Source: an uncultured Actinomycetes bacterium (GTDB taxonomy: Bacteria; Actinomycetota; Thermoleophilia; Solirubrobacterales; Thermoleophilaceae). Taken from it: a DNA stretch of 13,755 bases. Location of the stretch: assembly GCA_946481495.1 (NCBI GenBank), contig CAMLNW010000045.1:1-13755 (forward strand), in the 5' to 3' direction. The notes beneath the pieces were generated by a model. It was given only the letters and a program-made list of their open reading frames with translations. It searched no databases and had not been told where the DNA came from. Shown piece by piece: positions 6,731-13,489 of this stretch. Every line of letters starts with the position of its first letter. Positions within the stretch are counted from its first letter, which is position 1. A program made the position numbers and the translations under genes.

Positions 6731-7160
6731 CGGAGTTCTGGATGAAATCGATGATCTCCTGGACCGGCGACCCCGGCGTGAAGATCTCAGAGACGCCGAG
6801 ACGCTTGAGCTCAGGGATGTCGTCGGCGGGGATCGTGCCGCCCACGACGAGCACGACGTCCTCGATGCCCTGCTCCTTCAGCAGCGCCGCGATCCGTGGC
6901 ACGAGCGTCATGTGAGCGCCCGACAGGATCGAGAGGCCGACAGCGTCGGCGTCCTCTTGGATGACGGTCTCGACGATCTGCTCGGGCGTCTGGTGGAGGC
7001 CGGTGTAGATGACCTCCATGCCGGCGTCGCGCAGGGCGCGGGCGATGATCTTGGCGCCGCGGTCGTGCCCGTCGAGTCCGGGCTTGGCGACCACCACGCG
7101 GATCTTGCGACCCGTCACCGGGCGATCCTGGGCTGTCTCGGTGTCGGCTGTCATCGTCAA
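6720..7160 (-). CDS. Stand-alone cobalamin-binding subunit of an acyl-CoA mutase (methylmalonyl-CoA mutase C-terminal domain family)
   Basis: Binds adenosylcobalamin and would pair with a separate catalytic subunit that rearranges the carbon skeleton of an acyl-CoA. Seen: 146 residues covering just the B12 domain: [19 protein letters not shown] with the DxHxxG motif (D30, H32 the cobalt ligand, G35), then SILSGAHM (S77-L79), then [11 protein letters not shown] (GG 107-108), all in order. Known: the same small-subunit layout occurs in archaeal-type methylmalonyl-CoA mutases, isobutyryl-CoA mutase and 2-hydroxyisobutyryl-CoA mutase; sequence alone does not tell which. No large subunit or MeaB-type chaperone is in the window. 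The start is either TTG 7160 (9 nt after a TAGACT) or ATG 7154; there is no Shine-Dalgarno for either. Lies 18 nt after the thiolase stop, upstream of etfB. Confidence 0.93.
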   Translation of the reverse strand: MTMTADTETAQDRPVTGRKIRVVVAKPGLDGHDRGAKIIARALRDAGMEVIYTGLHQTPEQIVETVIQEDADAVGLSILSGAHMTLVPRIAALLKEQGIEDVVLVVGGTIPADDIPELKRLGVSEIFTPGSPVQEIIDFIQNSVDS

Positions 7161-7161
7161 A

Positions 7162-7175
7162 GCCGCAGCAGTCTA
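7162..7175 (-). promoter_or_regulatory. TAGACT-containing element before the B12-subunit gene
   Basis: Minus-strand TAGACTGCTGCGGC, starting 3 nt after the thiolase stop codon. It matches the element before pepA (8437-8450 on the plus strand) at 13 of 14 positions. The TTG at 7160 follows after one base, so the hexamer-to-start spacing is 9 nt, consistent with a leaderless internal promoter. Confidence 0.4.
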
Positions 7176-7178
7176 CGG

Positions 7179-8363
7179 CTAAGCGGCCGGAACTTCCAGG
7201 ATCATCGCGTCGCCCTGCCCACCGCCGGAGCAGATCGCCGCGACGCCGAGACCGCCGCCGCGACGGCGCAGCTCATGGACCAGCGCGCCGAGAATGCGCG
7301 CGCCGGAGGCTCCGATCGGATGGCCGAGCGCGATCGCGCCGCCGTTGACGTTGACCTTTGACTCGTCGACGCCGAGCATCCGCACCGAGTTGATCGCGAC
7401 CGAGGCGAACGCCTCGTTGATCTCGAAGAGATCGATGTCGTCGACGGTCAGGCCGGCCTGCTCGAGGACCTTCTTGGTCGCGTTCGCGGGAGTCCGCGCG
7501 AGGTAGGGGAAGTCGTCGGCGACGGCGGCCTGCGCGACGATCGTCGCAAGCGGGGTGCGGCCGTTGGCCTGTGCCCACTCGTCGCTGGCGAGCACGATCG
7601 CGCCGGCGCCGTCGTTGACGCCCGGCGCGTTGCCGGCGGTGTGCGAGCCGTCGGGGCCAGTCAGGCCCGGGAGCTTGGCGAGCGTCTCGAGCGTGCTGCC
7701 GCGACGCGGGGCCTCGTCGACCTCTACGACCGTGTCGCCCTTGCGCGACTTGACGGTGATCGGGGCGATCTCCTCGGACAGTCGGCCCTCGTCGGTCGCC
7801 TCGAGCGCGAGCTCGTGACTACGCAGCGCGAAGCGGTCCATGTCGGGCCGCGTGATCTCGAGCTCGTCGCCGACCTCGGTCGCCTCGACGAACATCTGCT
7901 TGCCGGAGAAGGGGTTGGTCAGACCGTCGTGGACCATCGCGTCGAGCGCCTTGGCGTCGCCCATGCGGTAGCCGAAGCGGGCCTTCGGCAGCAGGTAGGG
8001 AGCACCGGACATCGACTCCATGCCGGCGGCGACGCCAACGTCGAGATCGCCGGCGCGGACCTGCTGGTCGATGATCCCAGCGGCGCGCATGCCCGAGGCG
8101 CAGACCTTGTTGACCGTCTCGGAGGAGACCTCCTTCGGAATGCCGCCCTTGATCTGAGCCTGCCGCGACGGCACCTGGCCCTGGCCTGCCTGCAGCACCT
8201 GACCGACGATCACGTGCTGGACCTGGTCGCCGGAGACCTCGGCACGCTCCAGTGCGTTCTCGATCGCGTGGCCACCAAGATCGGTGGCGTCGAACGAGGC
8301 AAGCGCGCCACCCATCTTCCCGAATGGGGTGCGGGCGGTGCCTAGGATCACGGTCTTGGGCAT
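7179..8363 (-). CDS. Acetyl-CoA C-acyltransferase (thiolase)
   Basis: Cleaves 3-ketoacyl-CoA to acetyl-CoA plus a shortened acyl-CoA, or condenses two acetyl-CoA in the reverse direction; cytosolic. Seen: 394 residues, the typical thiolase length, with all catalytic residues: nucleophile C88 in NKVCASG, FEINEAFA at about 313-320, H348 in ALGHPIGASGAR, and C378 in AICSGGGQGDA. These positions nearly coincide with the textbook bacterial enzyme (Cys89, His348, Cys378). ATG start with an AAGGAG 12 nt upstream (8376-8381), somewhat far but present. It is the first gene of the minus-strand catabolic block and is divergent from pepA across 87 nt. Whether it is degradative (beta-oxidation) or biosynthetic cannot be settled by sequence; the ETF neighbours favour degradation. 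Confidence 0.96.
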   Translation of the reverse strand: MPKTVILGTARTPFGKMGGALASFDATDLGGHAIENALERAEVSGDQVQHVIVGQVLQAGQGQVPSRQAQIKGGIPKEVSSETVNKVCASGMRAAGIIDQQVRAGDLDVGVAAGMESMSGAPYLLPKARFGYRMGDAKALDAMVHDGLTNPFSGKQMFVEATEVGDELEITRPDMDRFALRSHELALEATDEGRLSEEIAPITVKSRKGDTVVEVDEAPRRGSTLETLAKLPGLTGPDGSHTAGNAPGVNDGAGAIVLASDEWAQANGRTPLATIVAQAAVADDFPYLARTPANATKKVLEQAGLTVDDIDLFEINEAFASVAINSVRMLGVDESKVNVNGGAIALGHPIGASGARILGALVHELRRRGGGLGVAAICSGGGQGDAMILEVPAA

Positions 8364-8450
8364 GGGGGCGTCGGTCTCCTTCGGTCTGCCTGGGGGGCAT
8401 GGACCTTATCGGAGCTCTTTCGCGGGACGGCGTCCATAGACTGCTTCGGC
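8364..8450. promoter_or_regulatory. Divergent promoter region between the thiolase gene and pepA
   Basis: 87 nt separating two divergent genes. Minus strand: a TAAGGT hexamer (8408-8403) could be a -10 giving a leader of roughly 30 nt with AAGGAG at 8376-8381 for the thiolase. Plus strand: TAGACTGCTTCGGC at 8437-8450 directly abuts the pepA ATG, with the hexamer ending 8 nt before it and no Shine-Dalgarno, suggesting leaderless pepA mRNA. No copy of the etfB palindrome is present. -35 elements are not convincing. Confidence 0.45.
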
Positions 8451-9896
8451 ATGCGTGAGATCGCCGTCACAGTCCGTCCTGGAGCCCCCGAGGAGACCGC
8501 CGCCGACACCCGCGTGCTGGGTCTGTTCGACGGTGAGCATCTGCCTGAGCCGGAGCTGCAAAGGCTCGTCGAGCTCGGCGAGGCGAAGCCGGGCCTGGGC
8601 AAGGTCGCGGTCGCGCACGAGGAGGCGCCAGGCGGCGGCCACCGTCGCGTCTTGATCGCCGGTCTCGGCAAGCGCGAGGAGCTCGACGGCGAGGCCGCCC
8701 GGGTAGCCGCCGCGGCAGTCGCGGCCCGCGCGCGTGAGCTCGGCGCCGTGTCGCTGTCATGGGCGCTGCCCGACGACGGCGCCGAGGTCGGTCTGGTCGA
8801 GGGAACACTGCTCAGGCTCTATTCGTTCGACCGCTACAAGACGAAGCGCGACGACGACCCCAACGGGCTGGAGACGCTCGAGATCGCCGGAGCAGGGGCC
8901 TCCGAGGAGGCCGCCCAGCGTGGCCACGTCTCGGCCGAGGCCGTCAATCACGCGCGCGAGCTGCAGAACCTGCCTTCGAACGTCGCCAATCCGGAGTTCC
9001 TCGCCGGCCGCGCGCAGGAGATCGCCGACGCCCACGAGTCGGTCGAGCTGGAGCTCTTCGATCGCGGGGAGATCGTCCAGCGCGGCATGGGCGCCTTCGC
9101 CGCGGTCGCCCAGGGCACCCATGCCGAGCCCCGGCTGATCGTGCTCCGCTACCGCGGCGGCAGCCAGGGTCCGCACCTCGGCTTCGTCGGCAAGGCGGTC
9201 ACCTTCGACACCGGCGGGATCTCCCTGAAGCCCGGCGCGAAGATGTCGGAGATGAAGTTCGACATGTCCGGCGGCGCCGCCGTGCTCGAGTCGATCGACG
9301 CGATCGCCAAGCTGGCGCTACCGGTGACGATCACCGCCGTCGTACCGGCGACCGAGAACATGCCGAGCGGCCACGCGATCAAGCCCGGCGACATCGTCAC
9401 CGCGTTCAACGGCAAGACGATCGAGATCAACAACACCGACGCCGAGGGTCGGCTGATCCTCGCCGACGCCCTCTCGTACGCAGTCGAGCAGGGAGCCGAG
9501 CGGATCGTCGACCTGGCGACGCTGACCGGAGCGATCATCGTCGCGCTCGGCTCGACCCACGCCGGCCTCTTCTCCAACGACGACGACTGGTTCGAGGAAG
9601 TCGACGCCGCGTGCACGGCCACCGGCGAGCTCGGTTGGCGCCTGCCCCTCCACAAGGAGACAGCCAAGCTGGTCGATGGCACCTACGCCGACCTCGACAA
9701 CGCCCCCGCCGGGCGCAAGGCGTCGTCGATCACGGCCGCCCACTTCCTGAGCAACTTCGTCGGCGACGTGCCCTGGGTCCACATGGACATCGCCGGCACG
9801 GCCTGGGAGCTCGGCCGGCCGTATGTCGGCAAGGGCGCCTCCGGCTTCGGCGTGCGGACGCTGATCGAGCTGGCCAGCAGCGCGGCTGACGCATAG
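8451..9896 (+). CDS. pepA: Leucyl aminopeptidase, peptidase family M17
   Basis: Removes N-terminal residues from peptides using two divalent metal ions; cytosolic, usually hexameric. Seen: 481 residues. The C-terminal catalytic domain carries every expected residue: K248 and D253 in VGKAVTFDTGG, catalytic K260, D271 in MKFDMSGG, and D330, E332, R334 in the family signature NTDAEGRL. These correspond to E. coli PepA K270, D275, K282, D293, D352, E354 and R356 with a constant offset of 22. The N-terminal domain (1-~160) is weakly conserved, as in the family. The ATG start follows a TAGACT element with no Shine-Dalgarno. The next gene starts on the base after its stop codon, so expression of the two is probably coupled. 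E. coli PepA also binds DNA; nothing here indicates that role. Confidence 0.97.
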   Translation: MREIAVTVRPGAPEETAADTRVLGLFDGEHLPEPELQRLVELGEAKPGLGKVAVAHEEAPGGGHRRVLIAGLGKREELDGEAARVAAAAVAARARELGAVSLSWALPDDGAEVGLVEGTLLRLYSFDRYKTKRDDDPNGLETLEIAGAGASEEAAQRGHVSAEAVNHARELQNLPSNVANPEFLAGRAQEIADAHESVELELFDRGEIVQRGMGAFAAVAQGTHAEPRLIVLRYRGGSQGPHLGFVGKAVTFDTGGISLKPGAKMSEMKFDMSGGAAVLESIDAIAKLALPVTITAVVPATENMPSGHAIKPGDIVTAFNGKTIEINNTDAEGRLILADALSYAVEQGAERIVDLATLTGAIIVALGSTHAGLFSNDDDWFEEVDAACTATGELGWRLPLHKETAKLVDGTYADLDNAPAGRKASSITAAHFLSNFVGDVPWVHMDIAGTAWELGRPYVGKGASGFGVRTLIELASSAADA

Positions 9897-10469
9897 GTGC
9901 GGCTCTCGCAGCTACTTCTCGCCGCCTTGGTCGCGGCGACCGTCACTGCCTGTGGCTCCCCAGACGCGCTGCCGGAGAGCGACGGCGTCGCGCTCGAGCT
10001 GGCACGCAACCGCACGATCGCCACGGTCGAGGTCGAGCAGCGCCTGAGCGAGTCTCCGGCGACTGCCGACCGTCTCACCGCGCGCGTGCGGAGGATCGTC
10101 GCCTCGGGGGCGCTCGAGGCGAAGCAGCTCGATGAGTTCGGCCTCGCCGCCCTCGGCGAGCTGCGACAGGCCGTCCCCAGCCTCGTGATCGTCGATCGCC
10201 TCGAGGTGCCGCGCGAGCTCGACCGGCCGGCGCTGACGGCATTCCTCGCCGACGCCAGGAGCGATCCCGCCGCCGCCACGCGGCCCGCAGCCGCTGCGGA
10301 GGTCGCGCGGATCGTCGCGATCTTCGACGATGCGGACGCCGATCCCGACACCGAGATCCCGGTCGTCGACATGACCGCCGACCTCTATCTCGCCGATCTC
10401 GCCGCCCGCCTCCACCCGATCTGGCCGGACCTCGCCGCCGATCTTTCGGCCGTTCGCAGCGATCTCTGA
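9897..10469 (+). CDS. Predicted lipoprotein of unknown function
   Basis: Seen: 190 residues beginning with GTG immediately after the pepA TAG (zero-base gap). MRLSQLLLAALVAATVTAC is a short signal sequence with a VTAC lipobox; Cys19 would be lipidated after cleavage, placing the protein on the outer face of the membrane. The rest is rich in Ala, Leu, Asp, Glu and Arg, looks largely helical, and has no second hydrophobic segment and no second cysteine. I recognise no domain. An acidic DDADADPDTE stretch lies near residues 145-155. The overall composition and reading-frame GC bias match neighbouring real genes. Context: probably co-translated with pepA; followed after 15 nt by the aldo/keto-reductase-like gene. 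The lipobox and start are well supported; function is not inferable. Confidence 0.8.
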   Translation: MRLSQLLLAALVAATVTACGSPDALPESDGVALELARNRTIATVEVEQRLSESPATADRLTARVRRIVASGALEAKQLDEFGLAALGELRQAVPSLVIVDRLEVPRELDRPALTAFLADARSDPAAATRPAAAAEVARIVAIFDDADADPDTEIPVVDMTADLYLADLAARLHPIWPDLAADLSAVRSDL

Positions 10470-10471
10470 CC

Positions 10472-10477
10472 TAGCAT
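10472..10477 (+). promoter_or_regulatory. Candidate -10 hexamer (TAGCAT) for the aldo/keto-reductase-like gene
   Basis: TAGCAT lies in the 15-nt gap and ends 7 nt before the GTG at 10485, with no Shine-Dalgarno between. This is the same geometry as at DUF1385 and close to pepA, and would give a leaderless mRNA. Confidence 0.35.
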
Positions 10478-10484
10478 CCAGGCA

Positions 10485-11627
10485 GTGAGATCGCCCGGAC
10501 ACGTCGCCCTCGGCGCTTGGAGCGGCGGCCGCTTCATGCATTTCGGCGAGCCGATCGACGAGGGACGCCTGGAGGCGCTGTTGCAGCCTGGCAACGGGAT
10601 CGACACGCTGCTGACCGCCGACGTCTACGGCCAGGGTGCCGCCGACGAGCTCGTCGGCCGCGCCATCGCCGATCTCCCGCGCGACGACTACTGCCTGGTC
10701 GGCGCGATCGGGCACGACTTCTACGCCGGCGAGCGCCAGGGCGCCAAAGGCTTCCCGCGCTTCACCGATCCGCTGCTGCGCGGCCCAGATGGCTACGCCG
10801 ACGACTTGCGGATGGCGACCGAGCGCAGCCTCGACCGCTGCGGTGTCGACAGCTTCGACGTGCTGCTGCTGCACAACCCCGACCGTGTCGGCTACACCAG
10901 TGAAGCCGTCTGGGATGCGATGGCCGCGCTACGCGACGACGGGCTAGCCGGCGCGATCGGCGTCGCCCCCGGTCCCGCCAACGGCTTCGTGCTCGACCTG
11001 ATCGACTGCCTGGAGCGGTTCGGCGACCGGATCGGCTGGGCGATGACGATCCTCGGCCCGCTCGAGCCGTGGCCCGGTGAGCTTGCGCTCCCGGCAGCGG
11101 TGCAGGCGCGGGTCAACGTGATCACGCGCGTCGTCGACTACGGCGGTCTGCTCTGGGGTGGCCTGAACTCGGCCGACGGACTCGGCGAGCGCGATCACCG
11201 TTCGTTCCGGCCGCAGGGCTGGATCGAACGCGGACGCGAGCGGATCGACCGTCTGCGTCCGATCGCCGACCGGCTCGGACTGACGCCGCTGCAGCTTGGC
11301 TGCCAGTGGAATCTCGCCCACGATGCGGTCGCCTGCACGGTGCCGACGCTGATCCAGGAGCGCGGCAGCAACACTCAGTCGGTCGAGGATCAGCGCGCCG
11401 AGCTGGCAGCTACGCCGGCCGACGTCATGCTGACTACCGCCGACGTGAATGAGATCCGCTCGATCGGCGACAACTCAGGATCGATGGCCCTGAAGGGCGG
11501 CGCGCCGGATCACGACGGTGACGAGCGGCCGGACCGCTGGGCGCTGACGCCGGAGCTGATCGCCGCAGGCGAGCGCTGGGGCATCGAGCCTCAGCGCGAT
11601 CTCAGCCTTCTGACACGGTCTCCCTGA
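10485..11627 (+). CDS. Aldo/keto-reductase-like protein lacking the catalytic lysine
   Basis: Seen: 380 residues from a GTG. The AKR barrel is recognisable: TADVYGQGAADELVGRA at 44-60 supplies the usual Asp (D46) and Tyr (Y48), and FDVLLLHNPD at 124-133 supplies the His (H130). The strand that normally ends in a catalytic lysine (ATKxG) reads LVGAIGHDFY at 71-80, so Ala74/Ile75 stand where Lys is expected; the nearest Lys is K88. Later features are GVAPGPANGF at 159-168, a VVDYGGLLW segment near 215-225, GLTPLQLGCQWNLAH near 265-280, and a C-terminal IGDNSGSMALKG motif near 325. I recall similar full-length sequences in Actinobacteria with the same lysine-less strand, so this may be a conserved subfamily of unknown substrate. 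Normal NADPH-dependent reduction is doubtful. Overlaps the convergent ligase gene by 26 nt. Confidence 0.88.
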   Translation: MRSPGHVALGAWSGGRFMHFGEPIDEGRLEALLQPGNGIDTLLTADVYGQGAADELVGRAIADLPRDDYCLVGAIGHDFYAGERQGAKGFPRFTDPLLRGPDGYADDLRMATERSLDRCGVDSFDVLLLHNPDRVGYTSEAVWDAMAALRDDGLAGAIGVAPGPANGFVLDLIDCLERFGDRIGWAMTILGPLEPWPGELALPAAVQARVNVITRVVDYGGLLWGGLNSADGLGERDHRSFRPQGWIERGRERIDRLRPIADRLGLTPLQLGCQWNLAHDAVACTVPTLIQERGSNTQSVEDQRAELAATPADVMLTTADVNEIRSIGDNSGSMALKGGAPDHDGDERPDRWALTPELIAAGERWGIEPQRDLSLLTRSP

Positions 11628-13254
11628 GCTCGCGCTTCAGCACCTTCCCCGTGGCGTTGCGCGGCAGCTCGTCGAGAAACCGGATCTCGCGCGGCACCTT
11701 GTAGCGAGCGAGGTTCTGCTTGACGTAGGCCTTGAGGTCCTCCTCACCGACTTCGGCGCCCGGTGTGCGCACCACGAAGCCGAGCAGCCGTTGGCCGAAC
11801 TCGTCGTCGGGCACGCCCAGGGCCGCCGCCTCCGTCACCGCCTCGTGACGGGCGAGCAGATCCTCGACCTCCTTCGGGAAGACGTTCTCGCCACCCGAGA
11901 CGATCATCTCGTCGTCGCGACCCTCGACGAACAGCCGTCCGCCGGCGTCGAAACGACCGACGTCGCCAGTCGCCATCAGGCCGTCGATCTCGTCCTTCGT
12001 GCCACCGCCGGTATAGCCCTCGAAGAGGAACTCGTTGCCGACGAAGATGCGTCCGGTCTCACCCTGGGGAACCGCCCGGCCGCGCTCATCATAGAGCCGT
12101 ACCACCGTGCCCCGCGGAGGTGTGCCCGCGGTACCGGGCGCAGCCCGCATCTCATCAGGGCCGGCGATCGTCGCCCAGGCGACCTCGGTCGAGCCATAGA
12201 GGTTGTAGAGCGTGTCTCCGTAAGCGTCCATCCACTCGGTTGCGAGGTCGCCTGGCAGCGCCGAGCCGCTAGCTGCGACGATCGACAGCGAACTGGTGTC
12301 GTACTTGCTGCGCGTCGCTTCAGGCAGATCGAGGATGCGCTGCATCATCACCGGCACGACCACAAGCGAATCGGCACGGGAGCGCGCGATCGCCGCCAAG
12401 CTTGCCTCTGGATCGAAGCGGCGATGCAGGACCAGCGTGGAGTTGAGCATCAGCCCGATCGTGAAATGCGCAAATCCCCAGGAGTGGAACAGCGGCGCGG
12501 CGATGTGGGTCGTCTGACCGCGCTTCAGCGGGATCTTCGAAAGCAGCGAGATCGCCGGGTCGAGCGAGGTCGGCGACGAGCGATTCGCGCCCTTGGGCGA
12601 GCCAGTCGTGCCCGACGTCAGGATCACCGTTCGGCCGACATGGTCGGGAACAGGCGGTAGCTCGTCGGAGCCAGCAGCGATCAGATCGTCGAGCGTCGGA
12701 TCGGAGACATCGTCGCTGTCACACCATGCGACGAAGCACGAGCGGTCCGCTCCTGCCCGATCGAGCAGGCCGGAGAACTCCTCGTCGTAGATCAGTGCAG
12801 TCGGCCCCTCACGTTCGACCACCTCGGCGAGCTGCGGGCCGGCGAACGCGGTGTTCAGATAGAGGGCGTCGGCGCCGAGCTTGGCGGTCGCGACCGTCGC
12901 CTCGACGAACCCGCGGTGGTTGCGGCACATGATCCCGATGCCATCGCCCTCCTCCAAGCCGGCAGCGGCGAGCGAATTGGCGAGCGCGTTGGTGCGCCGG
13001 TCGAGCTCGCCGAAGCTGAGCGATCCGCGCTCGTCCACGATTGCGGTGGTGTCGGGACAGAGCCGCCCGGATGTGATGTATCCGGAGGCGGGCCCACGCC
13101 CCCAGCGCTTGAGCGTCGAGACGACTCCGACCAGCTTGTCCGGACGAACCGGTCTGACGATGCCCGCGTCGGCCAAGACCTTGACGCCTTCCGCCTTGTG
13201 AGCGAGGGCGTCGAGAAGTGCCCTGCCGCGTTCTATCGGCCGGTCTGCCGCCAT
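11602..13254 (-). CDS. AMP-dependent acyl-CoA synthetase (FadD-like fatty acid-CoA ligase)
   Basis: Activates a carboxylic acid with ATP to an acyl-adenylate and transfers it to CoA. Seen: 550 residues with the complete adenylate-forming set: TSGTTGSPKG at 213-222, HSWGF at 257-261, YGSTE at 353-357, ATGDVGRF at 428-435, GRDDEMIVSGGENVFPKEVE at 445-464, and the C-terminal catalytic lysine K537 in NATGKVLKREL. The ~70-residue N-terminal region before AIVDERGSLSFGELDRRTNA resembles actinobacterial FadD2/FadD12-type ligases, so a fatty acid is a likely substrate, but chain length cannot be read from sequence. ATG start with no strong Shine-Dalgarno; 22 nt downstream of a small basic-protein gene with which it may be co-transcribed. 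The stop lies inside the tail of the convergent aldo/keto-reductase-like gene. Confidence 0.95.
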   Translation of the reverse strand: MAADRPIERGRALLDALAHKAEGVKVLADAGIVRPVRPDKLVGVVSTLKRWGRGPASGYITSGRLCPDTTAIVDERGSLSFGELDRRTNALANSLAAAGLEEGDGIGIMCRNHRGFVEATVATAKLGADALYLNTAFAGPQLAEVVEREGPTALIYDEEFSGLLDRAGADRSCFVAWCDSDDVSDPTLDDLIAAGSDELPPVPDHVGRTVILTSGTTGSPKGANRSSPTSLDPAISLLSKIPLKRGQTTHIAAPLFHSWGFAHFTIGLMLNSTLVLHRRFDPEASLAAIARSRADSLVVVPVMMQRILDLPEATRSKYDTSSLSIVAASGSALPGDLATEWMDAYGDTLYNLYGSTEVAWATIAGPDEMRAAPGTAGTPPRGTVVRLYDERGRAVPQGETGRIFVGNEFLFEGYTGGGTKDEIDGLMATGDVGRFDAGGRLFVEGRDDEMIVSGGENVFPKEVEDLLARHEAVTEAAALGVPDDEFGQRLLGFVVRTPGAEVGEEDLKAYVKQNLARYKVPREIRFLDELPRNATGKVLKRELRETVSEG

Positions 13255-13276
13255 GAGCGGCCGGAGTCTGGCAGGT

Positions 13277-13438
13277 TCAGCGCTTCTTCTTCTCCCGTGG
13301 CGGCCGGGGCGGATTTGCCTTGCGCTCCGCCGTGGTCATCTTGCGAATCACGAGCGAGCCCTCCTCGACCTGCTGCTGAACCTGCTTCAGCTTCTCCTCG
13401 CGTCGCTTGTCCTGCTGCTCGCGTACGGTCCTCGCCAT
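13277..13438 (-). CDS. Small basic protein, 53 residues, unknown function
   Basis: Seen: ATG at 13438 to TGA, beginning MARTVREQQDKRREEKLKQV and ending in a PPREKKKR tail. Residues 1-30 are a charged, Gln/Glu/Lys/Arg-rich helix (QVQQQVEEG), 31-40 read VIRKMTTAER, and the end is Pro/Lys-rich. No Cys, no Trp and no hydrophobic segment, so it should be soluble and could bind nucleic acid or another protein. It has the coding signature of its neighbours (GC-rich third positions), and I have an impression of similar short ORFs in related actinobacteria, which I cannot verify here. It lies in the same orientation between the right-edge gene (51-nt gap) and the ligase (22-nt gap). An AGGC 10-12 nt upstream is at best a weak ribosome-binding site. 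Confidence 0.72.
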   Translation of the reverse strand: MARTVREQQDKRREEKLKQVQQQVEEGSLVIRKMTTAERKANPPRPPREKKKR

Positions 13439-13489
13439 TGCGGGAGTGCCTCGCTTTCGATAGCCAGCGTCACCTCTAAAGGTAGCCGC

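Noticed and set aside
8757..10874. Minus-strand and alternate-frame open stretches opposite pepA, the lipoprotein and the AKR-like gene
   Set aside because: PepA metal ligands, the lipobox and the AKR motifs fix the plus-strand frames; the other frames show no family resemblance.
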